From contig SHBP01000004.1 in assembly GCA_004211905.1 (NCBI GenBank), positions 110,172 through 174,171 on the forward strand: 64,000 nt of DNA, read 5' to 3'. The stretch is from SAR92 clade bacterium (lineage in GTDB: Bacteria; Pseudomonadota; Gammaproteobacteria; Pseudomonadales; Porticoccaceae). Position numbers and translations under genes: made by a program. Under the pieces are notes generated by a model. It was given only the letters and a program-made list of their open reading frames with translations, was not told the DNA's origin and did not search any database. Positions 43,078-52,699 of this stretch are shown here, piece after piece. Each line of letters starts with the position of its first letter. Positions within the stretch are counted from its first letter, which is position 1.

Positions 43078-43404
43078 ATGTTTTTTATCGCTAATGCCTA
43101 TGCCCAATCTGGTGCTCCTGCTGAACCAAACCCGATGGTTACCGTCGCCATGTTTGCAGGCTTATTTGCTTTTATGTATTTTTTAATAATACGGCCCCAG
43201 CGAAAACGCCAAAAAGAGCATACCGAACTTGTGGGTAGTTTAGCGAAGGGTAATGAGGTGGTGTTGACCAGCGGCATGCTGGGTAAAATCACCAAGATAG
43301 AAGGTGATTATGTGGTGCTCGAAGTTCATAATAATCTCGAACTAAAATTTCAAAAAGCCGCTGTCCATGCTGTTTTGCCCAAAGGAACCATCAAAGCAAT
43401 TTAA
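43078..43404 (+). CDS. yajC: Preprotein translocase subunit YajC
   Basis: A 108-residue single-span inner-membrane protein: N-terminal signal-anchor FMYFLIIRPQRKRQKEH, then KGNEVVLTSGMLGKITKIEGDYVVLEV, the YajC signature. It accompanies SecDF and the AcrB-type pumps. It normally sits in tgt-yajC-secD-secF; here neither neighbour is present, and it stands between bcp and an amino acid symporter. Confidence 0.95.
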   Translation: MFFIANAYAQSGAPAEPNPMVTVAMFAGLFAFMYFLIIRPQRKRQKEHTELVGSLAKGNEVVLTSGMLGKITKIEGDYVVLEVHNNLELKFQKAAVHAVLPKGTIKAI

Positions 43405-43433
43405 TTAAACTGCAAGCTCTATAAGGGGCCGAT

Positions 43434-44789
43434 ATGTTCGAGCAAATTATTGATCAAATCAACGGCTTCGTATGGGGCCCAGTGATGCTAACTTTGTTAC
43501 TGGGCACAGGTATTTTTCTTACCATTGGCCTGAAAGGAATGACGATTAGTCATATCCCTTATGCCTTTAAGCAGCTTTTTAAGGGGCGACAGGGTAGTGG
43601 GGATGGCGAAATAAGTCCATTTAATGCGTTGATGACTTCGTTATCCTCTACGATCGGTATGGGTAATATTGCCGGTGTCGCAACCGCCATAGGTCTTGGT
43701 GGTCCTGGGGCGCTTTTCTGGATGTGGTGTGCCGCATTTGTCGGTATGGCAACTAAATATGCGGAGGCTGTTCTCGCCGTCAATTACCGTGAAACGGATG
43801 AGGCCGGTCGAAAAGTCGGCGGGCCGATGTACTACATTAAGAACGGTTTAGGTGATAATTGGAAATGGTTGGGTGGCGCCTTTGCGCTATTTGGCTCCCT
43901 TGCAGGTTTTGGATTGGCTAACACAGTTCAATCCAATGCAGTATCTCAAGTTTTAGACACAAACTTTAATGTTCCAACAGTTATCAGCGGAATTATTATG
44001 GCAGTACTTGTCGGTGGCGTCCTCCTAGGAGGGATTAAGCGGATCGCAAGAGTTGCCGGCAAATTAGTTCCCTTTATGGCTGTACTATATGTAACAGCCA
44101 CACTCATTATTCTTTTAATGAACGCAACAGCAATACCTGCTGCCATCATCCTAGTTGTGGATAGCGCGTTTAACGGCGCTGCAGCCACCGGCGGTTTCGC
44201 TGGTGCGACCCTTATGTTGGCTTTGCGAATGGGAATTGCTCGAGGTATCTTTTCGAATGAAGCAGGATTGGGGTCAGCACCAATAGCCCACGCTGCGGCT
44301 GAAACAAACAGTCCAGTACGGCAGGGCACCATTGCCATGCTTGGTACTTTTATCGATACTTTAGTTATCTGTACTATGACGGGCTTGGTTTTGATTGTAA
44401 CCGGTGTATGGAGCGGTGTGCCACAGGGGGCCGCAATGACACTTGCGGCGTTTACCAACGCCTTACCCTATGGTGATATCATTTTGTCCCTTTGCGTGGC
44501 GCTATTCGCTTTTACCACTATGCTGGGTTGGAGCTACTACGGGGAGCGCTGTGCCGAATTTTTATTAGGTCCTCGAGTGATTACTCCATTCAGAGTACTA
44601 TGGGTAATCGGTATTTTTGTGGGTACTCAGATGAGCCTGGAACTGGTTTGGAAAATGACTGATGCACTTAATGGATTAATGGCGATCCCAAATCTGATCG
44701 CTTTACTGCTCTTATCACCCATTGTCTTTAAGTTAACTAAAGAGTACTTTGAAAAAGAAAATCGTGAGAGAGCAACTAAAAGCGAATAG
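43434..44789 (+). CDS. Sodium:alanine/glycine symporter (AGCS family)
   Basis: A 451-residue membrane protein with about 11 helices. AGCS hallmarks are GKGMTIS-like GLKGMTISHIPYAF, SSTIGMGNIAGVATAIGLGGPGA split across the first helices, GGPMYYIKNGLG, and RGIFSNEAGLGSAPIAHAAA. It imports alanine or glycine with Na+. Only 30 bp separate it from yajC and six from the nucleotidase gene, so an operon is likely. Confidence 0.92.
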   Translation: MFEQIIDQINGFVWGPVMLTLLLGTGIFLTIGLKGMTISHIPYAFKQLFKGRQGSGDGEISPFNALMTSLSSTIGMGNIAGVATAIGLGGPGALFWMWCAAFVGMATKYAEAVLAVNYRETDEAGRKVGGPMYYIKNGLGDNWKWLGGAFALFGSLAGFGLANTVQSNAVSQVLDTNFNVPTVISGIIMAVLVGGVLLGGIKRIARVAGKLVPFMAVLYVTATLIILLMNATAIPAAIILVVDSAFNGAAATGGFAGATLMLALRMGIARGIFSNEAGLGSAPIAHAAAETNSPVRQGTIAMLGTFIDTLVICTMTGLVLIVTGVWSGVPQGAAMTLAAFTNALPYGDIILSLCVALFAFTTMLGWSYYGERCAEFLLGPRVITPFRVLWVIGIFVGTQMSLELVWKMTDALNGLMAIPNLIALLLLSPIVFKLTKEYFEKENRERATKSE

Positions 44790-44794
44790 CAATT

Positions 44795-45694
44795 ATGTCC
44801 ACAAAGACTAAACCAAAATTGGTAATTGCCATTTCATCAACCGCGCTCTTCGATATGGCGGAAAGCCATAATGTATATGAGCAGAAGGGTGTTGCAGCCT
44901 ATGCAGAGTATCAACGCCAACATGAGGATGATATTTTGTCCCCTGGTGAGGCTTTCCCGCTAGCCAGAAAATTACTGCGCATTAATGATAAATTAGAAGG
45001 GGATCCTAGGGTTGAGATTATTCTGTTATCGCGCAATTCTGCCGATACGGGCTTGAGAGTCTTTAACTCTATCGCTCATCATGAGTTATCAATCACCAGA
45101 GCAGCATTCTCGGGAGGTTCGTCTCCCTACCGTTACGTGTCTGCTTTTGAGTGTGACCTTTTCCTTTCAACTAACGCTGAAGATGTCCGTAGCGCTCTAG
45201 ATAATGGTGTCGCGGGAGCTACATTACTGTCATCCCGGGCAGGCCCTTCAAAAGATGACGACCTGCGATTTGCATTTGATGGTGACGCAGTGCTATTTTC
45301 TGATGCATCTGAGCGTATTTATAAAGAACGAGGGCTTAAAGCATTCACGGAAAATGAAAAGGCGTCGGCCCGCACTCCTATGGATGCAGGTCCATTTAAG
45401 AGTTTTTTGCAGGCACTGCAAGGACTTCAAGCTGAGTTCTCCCCAGAAGAATGCCCGATTCGTACTGCGCTGGTGACAGCCAGATCTGCACCATCTCATG
45501 AACGTGTTGTCAGAACACTTCGAGATTGGAATGTCCGTATCGATGAAAGCTTATTTTTAGGGGGTTTGAGTAAAGGGGATTTTCTCAACTCCTTTGGTGC
45601 AGATGTTTTCTTTGATGATCAGCAGGCTCACTGTAAGTCCGCAAGTGAGTTTGTGGCTACAGGCCATGTTCCTCATGGCATTGCTAACGAGTAA
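44795..45694 (+). CDS. Cytosolic 5'-nucleotidase (NT5C1-like family)
   Basis: A 299-residue protein of the 5'-nucleotidase family related to animal cytosolic nucleotidase I (AMP-preferring). The HAD-like first strand LVIAISSTALFDMAESH, EIILLSRNSADTGLRVFNS, GGSSPYRYV and FDDQQAHCKSA support this. It would hydrolyse nucleoside monophosphates, probably AMP or IMP. It is translated with the AGCS symporter upstream and the small membrane protein downstream (five-base gap). Confidence 0.85.
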   Translation: MSTKTKPKLVIAISSTALFDMAESHNVYEQKGVAAYAEYQRQHEDDILSPGEAFPLARKLLRINDKLEGDPRVEIILLSRNSADTGLRVFNSIAHHELSITRAAFSGGSSPYRYVSAFECDLFLSTNAEDVRSALDNGVAGATLLSSRAGPSKDDDLRFAFDGDAVLFSDASERIYKERGLKAFTENEKASARTPMDAGPFKSFLQALQGLQAEFSPEECPIRTALVTARSAPSHERVVRTLRDWNVRIDESLFLGGLSKGDFLNSFGADVFFDDQQAHCKSASEFVATGHVPHGIANE

Positions 45695-45699
45695 GTCAT

Positions 45700-45954
45700 A
45701 TGGCTGATTTAATACGTTCCAATAAGTACAGACAGTATTCTGATCAAAAGGTACTTCGGCTTTTCTCCGACGCCCCCAAGGGCGAGGCGCTGCACTTTCT
45801 GCAGGTCGAAATCGATGTGCGGGGATTAAAAGACGAAGCTGATCAGTTTTCGGAGTCAGCAAAACCCAAAGCTACGCACTCGCCCTGGTACTACCTCTTT
45901 TACCTACTACTTTTCGTGTTATTTATAGGAAGGTTTGGCAGCCAGTTGTTTTGA
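45700..45954 (+). CDS. Small C-tail-anchored membrane protein, unknown function
   Basis: An 84-residue protein with a charged soluble N-terminal part (about 1-58) and one C-terminal membrane helix (WYYLFYLLLFVLFIGRFG, about 63-80). There is no signal peptide. ATG 45700 is five bases after the nucleotidase stop, implying cotranscription and perhaps a partnership with it. I know no family for it. Confidence 0.6.
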   Translation: MADLIRSNKYRQYSDQKVLRLFSDAPKGEALHFLQVEIDVRGLKDEADQFSESAKPKATHSPWYYLFYLLLFVLFIGRFGSQLF

Positions 45955-46057
45955 CGCTACTATTTCTTATTTCCAACTGGAATAGATAAGCAAATGTGTC
46001 GTAATATATCGATATATGCTTTTACGCAGTAATCTAATCGTCAAATAGGCTACCAAT

Positions 46058-47032
46058 ATGAAACTTCAACAATTGCGTTATATATGGGAAGTCGCTCATC
46101 ATGATCTAAACGTTTCAGCTACAGCACTGAGTCTCTACACATCACAGCCAGGCATAAGTAAGCAAATACGATTATTGGAAGATGAGCTAGGCGTGGAGAT
46201 ATTCGCCCGAAGTGGAAAACACCTCACTCGAGTTACAACAGCAGGGCAAGAGATTCTCCAAATGTCCGGAGAGATTTTGCGTAAAGTCGAGGGAATTAAG
46301 CAACTCTCGCGCGATCATCAAAATCCTGCTCATGGAACGCTTTCTATTGCGACCACTCATACGCAGGCGAGATATGTACTGCCGAACATTATTAAAGACT
46401 TTATCCTCAAATATCCCGATGTGACATTAAATATTGTTCAGGGAACACCTACTCATGTGTCCGAGGAAGCTGCATCAGGAGATGTCGACTTAGCTGTTGC
46501 CTATGATGACCTAGAGTTATATGGGGATCTGGCAATGATGCCTTGTTATCGCTGGAATCGCTGTATATTGGTGCCTAGGGGGCATCCGCTGGTAAATATT
46601 GAAAAGATAACTTTAGAAGATGTAGTTGCGCATTCAATAGTAACCTATCCGTTTGGTTTTTCTGGAAGATCTAAACGTAAGAAAGCGTTTCATGACAAGG
46701 GTCTGGATCCTAAGATAGTATTTACAGCTACAGATGCTGACGTTATCAAAACCTATGTCCGACTAGGACTTGGTATAGGTATCGTCGCACACATGGCATA
46801 CAGCCCAGAAGAGGATTCTGATCTTGTATCTCTCGAAGCGGCACACTTGTTTGAGTCAAGTATAACTAGCATCGGTGTTCGACGAGGAACCTATCTCAGA
46901 GGTTACATGTACGAATTCATAGAAGCCTTTGCGCCTCATTTGACGTCTAGCGTAGTACAAAATGTCATGGCTCTGCCAAGTAAAGACGCACAAATGCATT
47001 ATTTTGATACTTTGAATATTCCCGACTATTAG
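46058..47032 (+). CDS. cysB: LysR-type regulator CysB
   Basis: A 324-residue LysR-family activator of sulfate assimilation and cysteine synthesis; exactly the length of E. coli CysB. The N-terminal helix-turn-helix begins MKLQQLRYIWEVAHHDLNVSA with LYTSQPGISKQIRLLEDELG. The effector domain keeps TTHTQARYVLP, where the Thr and Gln contact sulfate or N-acetylserine, and VTYPFGFSGRSK. It stands alone with its own 103-bp upstream gap. Confidence 0.95.
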   Translation: MKLQQLRYIWEVAHHDLNVSATALSLYTSQPGISKQIRLLEDELGVEIFARSGKHLTRVTTAGQEILQMSGEILRKVEGIKQLSRDHQNPAHGTLSIATTHTQARYVLPNIIKDFILKYPDVTLNIVQGTPTHVSEEAASGDVDLAVAYDDLELYGDLAMMPCYRWNRCILVPRGHPLVNIEKITLEDVVAHSIVTYPFGFSGRSKRKKAFHDKGLDPKIVFTATDADVIKTYVRLGLGIGIVAHMAYSPEEDSDLVSLEAAHLFESSITSIGVRRGTYLRGYMYEFIEAFAPHLTSSVVQNVMALPSKDAQMHYFDTLNIPDY

Positions 47033-47087
47033 CTGAACGTTTTAGCATTCAGTAGAGTCTTCTTTTAAATCAATCTAGGAAAATCCT

Positions 47088-47705
47088 GTGGAAATTGCTT
47101 GCTTAGACCTCGAAGGGGTCTTAATACCCGAAATTTGGATCGCCTTTGCTGAGAAAACCGGCATTGAGGCTCTTAAAAAAACAACCAGAGATGAGCCCGA
47201 TTACGATGTACTAATGAATTATCGACTTGAGCTACTTAGGAAGAATGGCCTTGGACTTAGTGAAATACAAGAGGTAATAGCAACCTTGGAGCCTCTCGAC
47301 GGTGCCGTAGAATTCGTCAATTGGCTTCGGGAACGCTTCCAAGTAGTTATTCTGTCTGATACCTTTTATGAATTTGCAAGCCCGTTAATGAAGCCTTTAG
47401 GTTACCCAACATTATTATGTCATCAGTTAGAATACGATGATGCTGGCCGTGTTTTGGCCTATAAGCTACGCCAGGCAAATCCGAAGCGCCAATCAATAGT
47501 TGCACTAAAAAGCCTGTATTATAGAACTATTGCAGCGGGTGACTCGTATAACGACGTAACGATGTTAACAGAGGCGGACGCCGGGATACTGTTTCACGCC
47601 CCACAAAATGTAATTAATGAGTTCCCGCAGTTTCGTGCTGCGGACACATATGACGATCTAAAAAATGAGTTCATACGTGCGAGTAATAGGTCGCTTAGAA
47701 AATAG
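47088..47705 (+). CDS. thrH: Phosphoserine phosphatase/homoserine phosphotransferase ThrH
   Basis: A 205-residue HAD enzyme. The N-terminal LDLEGVLIPE carries the nucleophile Asp (DLEG in place of DxDGT is the ThrH hallmark), VILSDTFYEF the second motif, and AAGDSYNDVTML the metal site. It dephosphorylates phosphoserine and can transfer phosphate to homoserine. The start is GTG 47088 behind AGGAAAATCCT. Confidence 0.92.
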   Translation: MEIACLDLEGVLIPEIWIAFAEKTGIEALKKTTRDEPDYDVLMNYRLELLRKNGLGLSEIQEVIATLEPLDGAVEFVNWLRERFQVVILSDTFYEFASPLMKPLGYPTLLCHQLEYDDAGRVLAYKLRQANPKRQSIVALKSLYYRTIAAGDSYNDVTMLTEADAGILFHAPQNVINEFPQFRAADTYDDLKNEFIRASNRSLRK

Positions 47706-47763
47706 AACACTGGGCGAATTAATAGATGCCTGATAGACTGAGCCCTCAAGAGGAAAGGTTTTC

Positions 47764-48441
47764 ATGGTGGGAAAAACGTCGAGTACTGATCGAATTCGCG
47801 AAAAGAAAAAGGTTTTTCTGGCGCGCGAACAAAAGATCGTTAGTGCCGCGCTTGAATTACTAATTAGTGAAAATATTGATCGTGTAACGGTTTCGAAGAT
47901 AGCCTCACAAGCTGGCATCGGCAAAGGGACTGTGTACAAACATTTCCTCACTAAAAATGAAATTCTTGTGCGTATTATGCTCGATTATGAAAAGAGCATT
48001 GCTCGGCGTTTGGCTGCCGGTTTAGAGAAGGCTGAGGCAGGTGATCCCGGTGCGGTATCAAAAGCCTACTTCGAGTCTAGGCTTGCACGGCCGGAATTAG
48101 ATCGCCTTGTTCAGAAACTCGAGGACCGCCTAATCGATGCAGATGACATTGGCCCGCAACTAGCTGAGTTCTCGAGAATTCGACGATCCCATGAGGAAGC
48201 GCTTGGTACAGTGATTTCAAAGCTTATCAGCCAAGGAATTCTGGAGGATGTCCCTCCACATTATCATTACTTGTCGTGCTGGGCTCTTGCCCAAGGCGCT
48301 GTGGAACTTTATTTCAATAAAAGCTGGGGTATCGAGGACGCATCTTCGCTTATGGGTTTCATCACTAGTATAGGCGTAACGATGGGTAACAGAGGTCAGT
48401 ATCATCAGGCGGGCGATAAAAAGCCTAAATCCGCTGGCTAA
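47764..48441 (+). CDS. TetR/AcrR-family transcriptional regulator
   Basis: A 225-residue regulator. The N-terminal TetR helix-turn-helix spans about 20-66 (IVSAALELLISENIDRVTVS, then KIASQAGIGKGTVYKHF). The C-terminal ligand domain (about 75-210) is not recognisable. It overlaps the DUF1285 gene (TAATG), so the two are coupled and may share a function. The ligand is unknown. Confidence 0.88.
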   Translation: MVGKTSSTDRIREKKKVFLAREQKIVSAALELLISENIDRVTVSKIASQAGIGKGTVYKHFLTKNEILVRIMLDYEKSIARRLAAGLEKAEAGDPGAVSKAYFESRLARPELDRLVQKLEDRLIDADDIGPQLAEFSRIRRSHEEALGTVISKLISQGILEDVPPHYHYLSCWALAQGAVELYFNKSWGIEDASSLMGFITSIGVTMGNRGQYHQAGDKKPKSAG

Positions 48442-49013
48442 TGGCGTCAGATTCTCTAGATATATTATTCTCTGATCTTCTTGCCCTACAAGATATATCT
48501 CTTGAATCACTCCCTCCTGTACATTCATGGAATCCAAAGAAAACCGGGGATATGGATCTAGTCATTGATCGTGAAGGGCGATGGATACATGAAGGTGGAG
48601 AAATTAAAAGAGCACCCCTTGTGAAGCTTTTCTCAAGTATATTAAAGTTCGAGAAAGGACAATATTACCTTGTTACACCAGTTGAAAAATGGAAGATTAA
48701 TGTTGAAATAGCGCCATTCTACATTACTCTTGTCAACAGAGAGATTAGGCAGCACGAGACTGCTATTAGCTGTGTTACATCAACCGGAGAGACAGTGGTA
48801 GTGAGCGAGGAAAACCCATTATGGATTGACCATCATGCCACGAACAATCAGCCCGTGCCATTAATAGAGGTCCGCAAAGGATTGACCGGTCTAATCAGCA
48901 GGGCAGCCTACTATCAACTTATTGATTGGGCAGAGGTTAATTTGACGGATAATAGTAATGAGCTGTTTGTTACGAGCATGGGCAAAAAGTTTGTCCTAGG
49001 CCAAATCGATTAA
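48441..49013 (+). CDS. DUF1285 family protein
   Basis: A 190-residue cytosolic protein with the DUF1285 pattern: PPVHSWNPKKTGDMDLVIDR, GRWIHEGGEIKR, LVKLFSSIL, YYLVTPVEKWKINVEIAPF and a C-terminal SRAAYYQLIDWAE with VTSMGKKFVLG. The biochemical role is unknown. Its ATG overlaps the stop of the TetR gene. A terminator shared with the convergent ETF-QO gene follows. Confidence 0.87.
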   Translation: MASDSLDILFSDLLALQDISLESLPPVHSWNPKKTGDMDLVIDREGRWIHEGGEIKRAPLVKLFSSILKFEKGQYYLVTPVEKWKINVEIAPFYITLVNREIRQHETAISCVTSTGETVVVSEENPLWIDHHATNNQPVPLIEVRKGLTGLISRAAYYQLIDWAEVNLTDNSNELFVTSMGKKFVLGQID

Positions 49014-49026
49014 CTGTTTAGGATTT

Positions 49027-49056
49027 AAAAAAGGACGAACTCGCTCGCCCTTTTTT
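49027..49056. terminator. Bidirectional terminator between DUF1285 and ETF-QO genes
   Basis: AAAAAAGG(A)CGA and TCG(C)CCTTTTTT pair with A and T tracts on either side, suited to both convergent genes. Confidence 0.8.
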
Positions 49057-49068
49057 AGGGTTACTGGA

Positions 49069-50697
49069 TTACATGTTTGGATAATTTGGGCCGCCAGCGC
49101 CCTCTGGAACTACCCAGTTAATATTCTGACTAGGTTCTTTAATATCGCAGGTTTTGCAGTGAACGCAGTTCTGGGCATTAATCTGAAAGCGATTACTCCC
49201 ATCATCGTTTTCAATCACCTCGTAGACACCCGCAGGGCAATAACGCTGAGCTGGCTCGTCAAACATGCCTAAATTGAAGTTAATAGGCAGATCTGCATCT
49301 TTAAGAGTTAGATGGCAGGGCTGATCCTCTTCATGGTTTGTATTTGACATAAAAACCGATGATGCTTTATCAAAACTAATTACGTTATCCGGTTTAGCGT
49401 AATCAATTTTTTTACAGTCTGCCGCAGGTTTCATTGCTTTATGATCTGGCAGGCTGTCTCGAAGGGTAAAGGGAAGCTTTCCGCGAAATATATTTTGCTC
49501 AATCCACACAAATGCTGAACCAATTAACAATGGAAACTTGTGCATCCAGCCAGAGAAATTCCTCGATTTGTAAAGCTCTTCGTACAACCAGGATGCTTTG
49601 AAATGTTTGTTATAAACCTCTAGATCAGACGGGGCCGCATCTCCTAACTCCATGGCTTCAGCTATGGTGTCTGCTGCGATCATCCCGCTTTTCATCGCGG
49701 TATGATTACCTTTTATTTTTACTGAGTTCAATGTTCCAGCATCGCAACCTATCAATAGGCCACCTGGGAAGTGCATCTTAGGCAATGAATTTAATCCACC
49801 TTTTATTATCGCTCTAGCGCCATAGGTCAAGCGAGAACCACCCTCTAAATATTTAAGAGTCTCAGGATGGTGTTTCCAACGCTGAAATTCTTCGAAGGGA
49901 CTCATGTGTGGATTACTGTAATTAAGGTCCGCAATTAAGCCTATATAAACCTGGTTATTTTCGGCATGATAGAGAAACGCTCCACCACCTGCGTTTGATT
50001 CCGCAAGAGGCCAACCAAGGCCATGAACCACTAGGCCCTCCTCGTGTTGCTCAGGGGGTATTTGCCAAATTTCCTTAATTCCAATTCCGTAGTGCTGAGG
50101 ATCAGACTGTTTATCTAGCTCGAACTTCCTGATGAGCTGTTTCCCCAAATGTCCTCTGCAACCTTCTGCGAATAAGGTGTACTTGGCGTGTAATTCCATA
50201 CCTTGGGCGTAACTGGCTTTATGCTCACCATCCTGGCCAATACCCATATCCCCTGTGGCGATTCCTTTGACGGACCCATCTTCGTGAAAAACCACCTCAG
50301 AAGCAGCAAAACCAGGATATATATCAACTTCCATCATTTCTGCTTGCTCTGCTAGCCAGCGACACACGTTACCCATAGAAACAATGTAATTACCGTCATT
50401 ATGAGTAGGCTTTGGAATCATGAAGTTGGGCAGTTTTATAGCACTTTTTGCTCCGGTATATAGAAAGAACTTATCTGTCTTCACCGCTGTATTTAATGGG
50501 GCGCCACGCTCTTGCCAATCTGGAAAAAGTTCTTGCATTGCTCTGGGCTCGAAAACGGCTCCAGACAGAATATGTGCTCCGACTTCAGAGCCTTTTTCAA
50601 CAACACAAACTGAGATATCTGAATTTAATTGCTTAAGACGAATAGCTGCAGACAGGCCAGAAGGCCCCGCCCCAACGATAACGACATCGTATTCCAT
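49069..50697 (-). CDS. Electron transfer flavoprotein-ubiquinone oxidoreductase
   Basis: A 542-residue membrane-peripheral FAD and 4Fe-4S enzyme passing electrons from ETF to ubiquinone. The N-terminal FAD loop is VVIVGAGPSGLSAAIRL; GCDAGTLNSVKIKGNHTAMKSG lies mid-protein. The C-terminal cluster uses Cys in YCPAGVYE and NCVHCKTCDI, before the family ending VPEGAGGPNYPNM. The ATG at 50697 with GGAAAGAG upstream is preferred over a TTG five codons earlier. It is divergent from etfBA, its electron donor, across a 270-bp shared control region. Confidence 0.95.
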   Translation of the reverse strand: MEYDVVIVGAGPSGLSAAIRLKQLNSDISVCVVEKGSEVGAHILSGAVFEPRAMQELFPDWQERGAPLNTAVKTDKFFLYTGAKSAIKLPNFMIPKPTHNDGNYIVSMGNVCRWLAEQAEMMEVDIYPGFAASEVVFHEDGSVKGIATGDMGIGQDGEHKASYAQGMELHAKYTLFAEGCRGHLGKQLIRKFELDKQSDPQHYGIGIKEIWQIPPEQHEEGLVVHGLGWPLAESNAGGGAFLYHAENNQVYIGLIADLNYSNPHMSPFEEFQRWKHHPETLKYLEGGSRLTYGARAIIKGGLNSLPKMHFPGGLLIGCDAGTLNSVKIKGNHTAMKSGMIAADTIAEAMELGDAAPSDLEVYNKHFKASWLYEELYKSRNFSGWMHKFPLLIGSAFVWIEQNIFRGKLPFTLRDSLPDHKAMKPAADCKKIDYAKPDNVISFDKASSVFMSNTNHEEDQPCHLTLKDADLPINFNLGMFDEPAQRYCPAGVYEVIENDDGSNRFQINAQNCVHCKTCDIKEPSQNINWVVPEGAGGPNYPNM

Positions 50698-50967
50698 TGA
50701 TTCTCTTTCCAAAGCATTACTCCAAGAAATTGTAAATCGGTCAGTAGAGTGCGTAGTTTAACATATTGATTCAGCTATATTGAATATTTATCAGTGAAAT
50801 CAACAGTCTGAGCAAGGCGTTAAAGCTGACCAATGGGTCGTAACAGCGACATTGTTAGGTTGCTTTTTAGGCCGTATTTCGGCACTATACCGCCGTGAAA
50901 AAAAGCGAGGATTTGCGGATTCAGCACCAATTCCTCAACACTCTCCACTGACTATTGAAGGATCACC

Positions 50968-51720
50968 ATGAAAGTTCTGGTAGCGGTAAAGCGCGTTGTA
51001 GATTACAACGTTAAGGTAAGGCCGAAAGCTGATGGTACTGATGTCGATTTGGCTAACGTTAAAATGTCAATCAACCCCTTTTGTGAGATTGCTGTTGAAG
51101 AAGCAGTGCGCCTCAAGGAGAAAGGAGAAGCCACTGAGATAGTGGCAGTATCCGTTGGTCCTCAGCAGTCCCAAGAGCAGTTGCGTACCGCTTTAGCCCT
51201 TGGTGCAGACCGGGCGATCCTTGTATCCACTGAAGGTACTCTAGAGCCTCTGGCCATTGCAAAATGCTTAAAGGCAGTTTGTGACTCTGAATCTCCAGAT
51301 CTCGTTTTGATGGGTAAACAAGCCATCGATGGTGATAACAACCAAACAGGTCAGATGTTAGCTGCTCTTCTGGGTGTTGGTCAGGCCACCTTCGCATCAG
51401 AAATAGCTATAGACGGTGACAATGTAAGTGTAACCCGGGAAGTTGATGGTGGATTACAAACATTATCCCTTGCTTTGCCTGCGGTGGTGACCGCGGATTT
51501 ACGCTTAAATGAGCCACGTTACGCCTCATTGCCAAACATAATGAAAGCTAAAAAGAAACCTTTAGACACAACAACCCCGGCGGACCTAGGTGTTGATGCG
51601 TCGTCACGAGTGACTCTGATGGGAGTAGAGCTCCCTGCAGAACGTCAGGCGGGCATTAAGGTTGAAGATGTAGCTCAACTAGTTGATAAGCTAAGAAATG
51701 AAGCCAAGGTGATCTCATGA
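50968..51720 (+). CDS. etfB: Electron transfer flavoprotein subunit beta
   Basis: A 250-residue AMP-binding subunit of ETF. The N-terminus [20 protein letters not shown] and the signature region [19 protein letters not shown] are typical, as is [19 protein letters not shown]. With EtfA it accepts electrons from acyl-CoA and other dehydrogenases. The start ATG 50968 follows GAAGGATCACC. It overlaps etfA (ATGA). Confidence 0.95.
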   Translation: MKVLVAVKRVVDYNVKVRPKADGTDVDLANVKMSINPFCEIAVEEAVRLKEKGEATEIVAVSVGPQQSQEQLRTALALGADRAILVSTEGTLEPLAIAKCLKAVCDSESPDLVLMGKQAIDGDNNQTGQMLAALLGVGQATFASEIAIDGDNVSVTREVDGGLQTLSLALPAVVTADLRLNEPRYASLPNIMKAKKKPLDTTTPADLGVDASSRVTLMGVELPAERQAGIKVEDVAQLVDKLRNEAKVIS

Positions 51721-52646
51721 GTATTTTAATCGTAGCTGAACACGATAATAATGATTTAAACGCAGCAACACTTAACGCTGTGACCGCTGCTAATGCTATT
51801 GGCGGTGATATCCATATCTTAGTGGCTGGACATGGTTGCGTAACTGTTGCAGAGCAGGCCAGTACAGTAGCGGGCGTCTCAAAGGTACTCCTAGCTGATG
51901 CATCTGCCTACGAACATGCATTGGCAGAAAATGTTTCTTTACTGATCGCTCAGATTGGCTCGGACTATGGGCATATATTGGCTACAGCAACAAGCAATGC
52001 AAAAAATATTATGCCCAGAGCTGCGGCTCTGCTGGATTCCCAAGCAATATCAGATATTTCTGCTGTTATTGACGGAGACACCTTTAAGCGTCCAATCTAT
52101 GCAGGTAATGTGATTGCCACAGTAAAAAGTAGTGATGTCATCAAGGTTATCACCGTTCGTGGAACAGCTTTCGATGCGGCTGCCAGCGAAGGGGCATCCG
52201 CGAGCATAGATACTCTGGTAGACGCTCACGATGCAGAGAAGTCTAGTTTTACTAGCGAAGAGGTAGCTAAGTCGGACCGTCCTGAACTCACCGCTGCAGA
52301 CGTTGTTATATCTGGAGGTCGTGGAATGGGTAACGGTGAAAACTTTGGATTATTAAATGGCATCGCAGATAAATTGGGCGCGGCTATAGGTGCATCTAGG
52401 GCTGCAGTGGATGCTGGCTTTGTTCCCAATGATATGCAGGTAGGGCAGACGGGAAAGATTGTTGCTCCCGATCTCTATATCGCCGTGGGAATCTCTGGAG
52501 CGATTCAGCATCTCGCGGGCATGAAGGACAGTAAAGTAATTGTGGCTATTAACAAAGATGAAGAAGCACCCATCTTCTCTGTAGCTGATTATGGTCTGGT
52601 TGCTGATTTATTTGATGCGCTGCCAGAATTTGAGGCCGCGCTCTAA
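51717..52646 (+). CDS. etfA: Electron transfer flavoprotein subunit alpha
   Basis: A 309-residue FAD-binding subunit. The C-terminal FAD domain shows [52 protein letters not shown] and [18 protein letters not shown]. It overlaps etfB by four bases and is closed by a strong terminator. Confidence 0.95.
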   Translation: MSILIVAEHDNNDLNAATLNAVTAANAIGGDIHILVAGHGCVTVAEQASTVAGVSKVLLADASAYEHALAENVSLLIAQIGSDYGHILATATSNAKNIMPRAAALLDSQAISDISAVIDGDTFKRPIYAGNVIATVKSSDVIKVITVRGTAFDAAASEGASASIDTLVDAHDAEKSSFTSEEVAKSDRPELTAADVVISGGRGMGNGENFGLLNGIADKLGAAIGASRAAVDAGFVPNDMQVGQTGKIVAPDLYIAVGISGAIQHLAGMKDSKVIVAINKDEEAPIFSVADYGLVADLFDALPEFEAAL

Positions 52647-52668
52647 TACGCTGTCATACTGGCAAAAC

Positions 52669-52698
52669 AAAAAAGGCCCCACCGGGGCCTTTTTTTTA
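52669..52698 (+). terminator. Terminator after etfBA
   Basis: AAAAAAGGCCCC and GGGGCCTTTTTTTT form a perfect stem with a three-base loop; it can also serve the convergent sigma-factor unit. Confidence 0.95.
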
Positions 52699-52699
52699 T

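Noticed and set aside
43946..44458. 170-codon open frame antisense to the AGCS symporter gene
   Set aside because: A composition shadow of a membrane protein gene; the symporter frame on the other strand has full family motifs.
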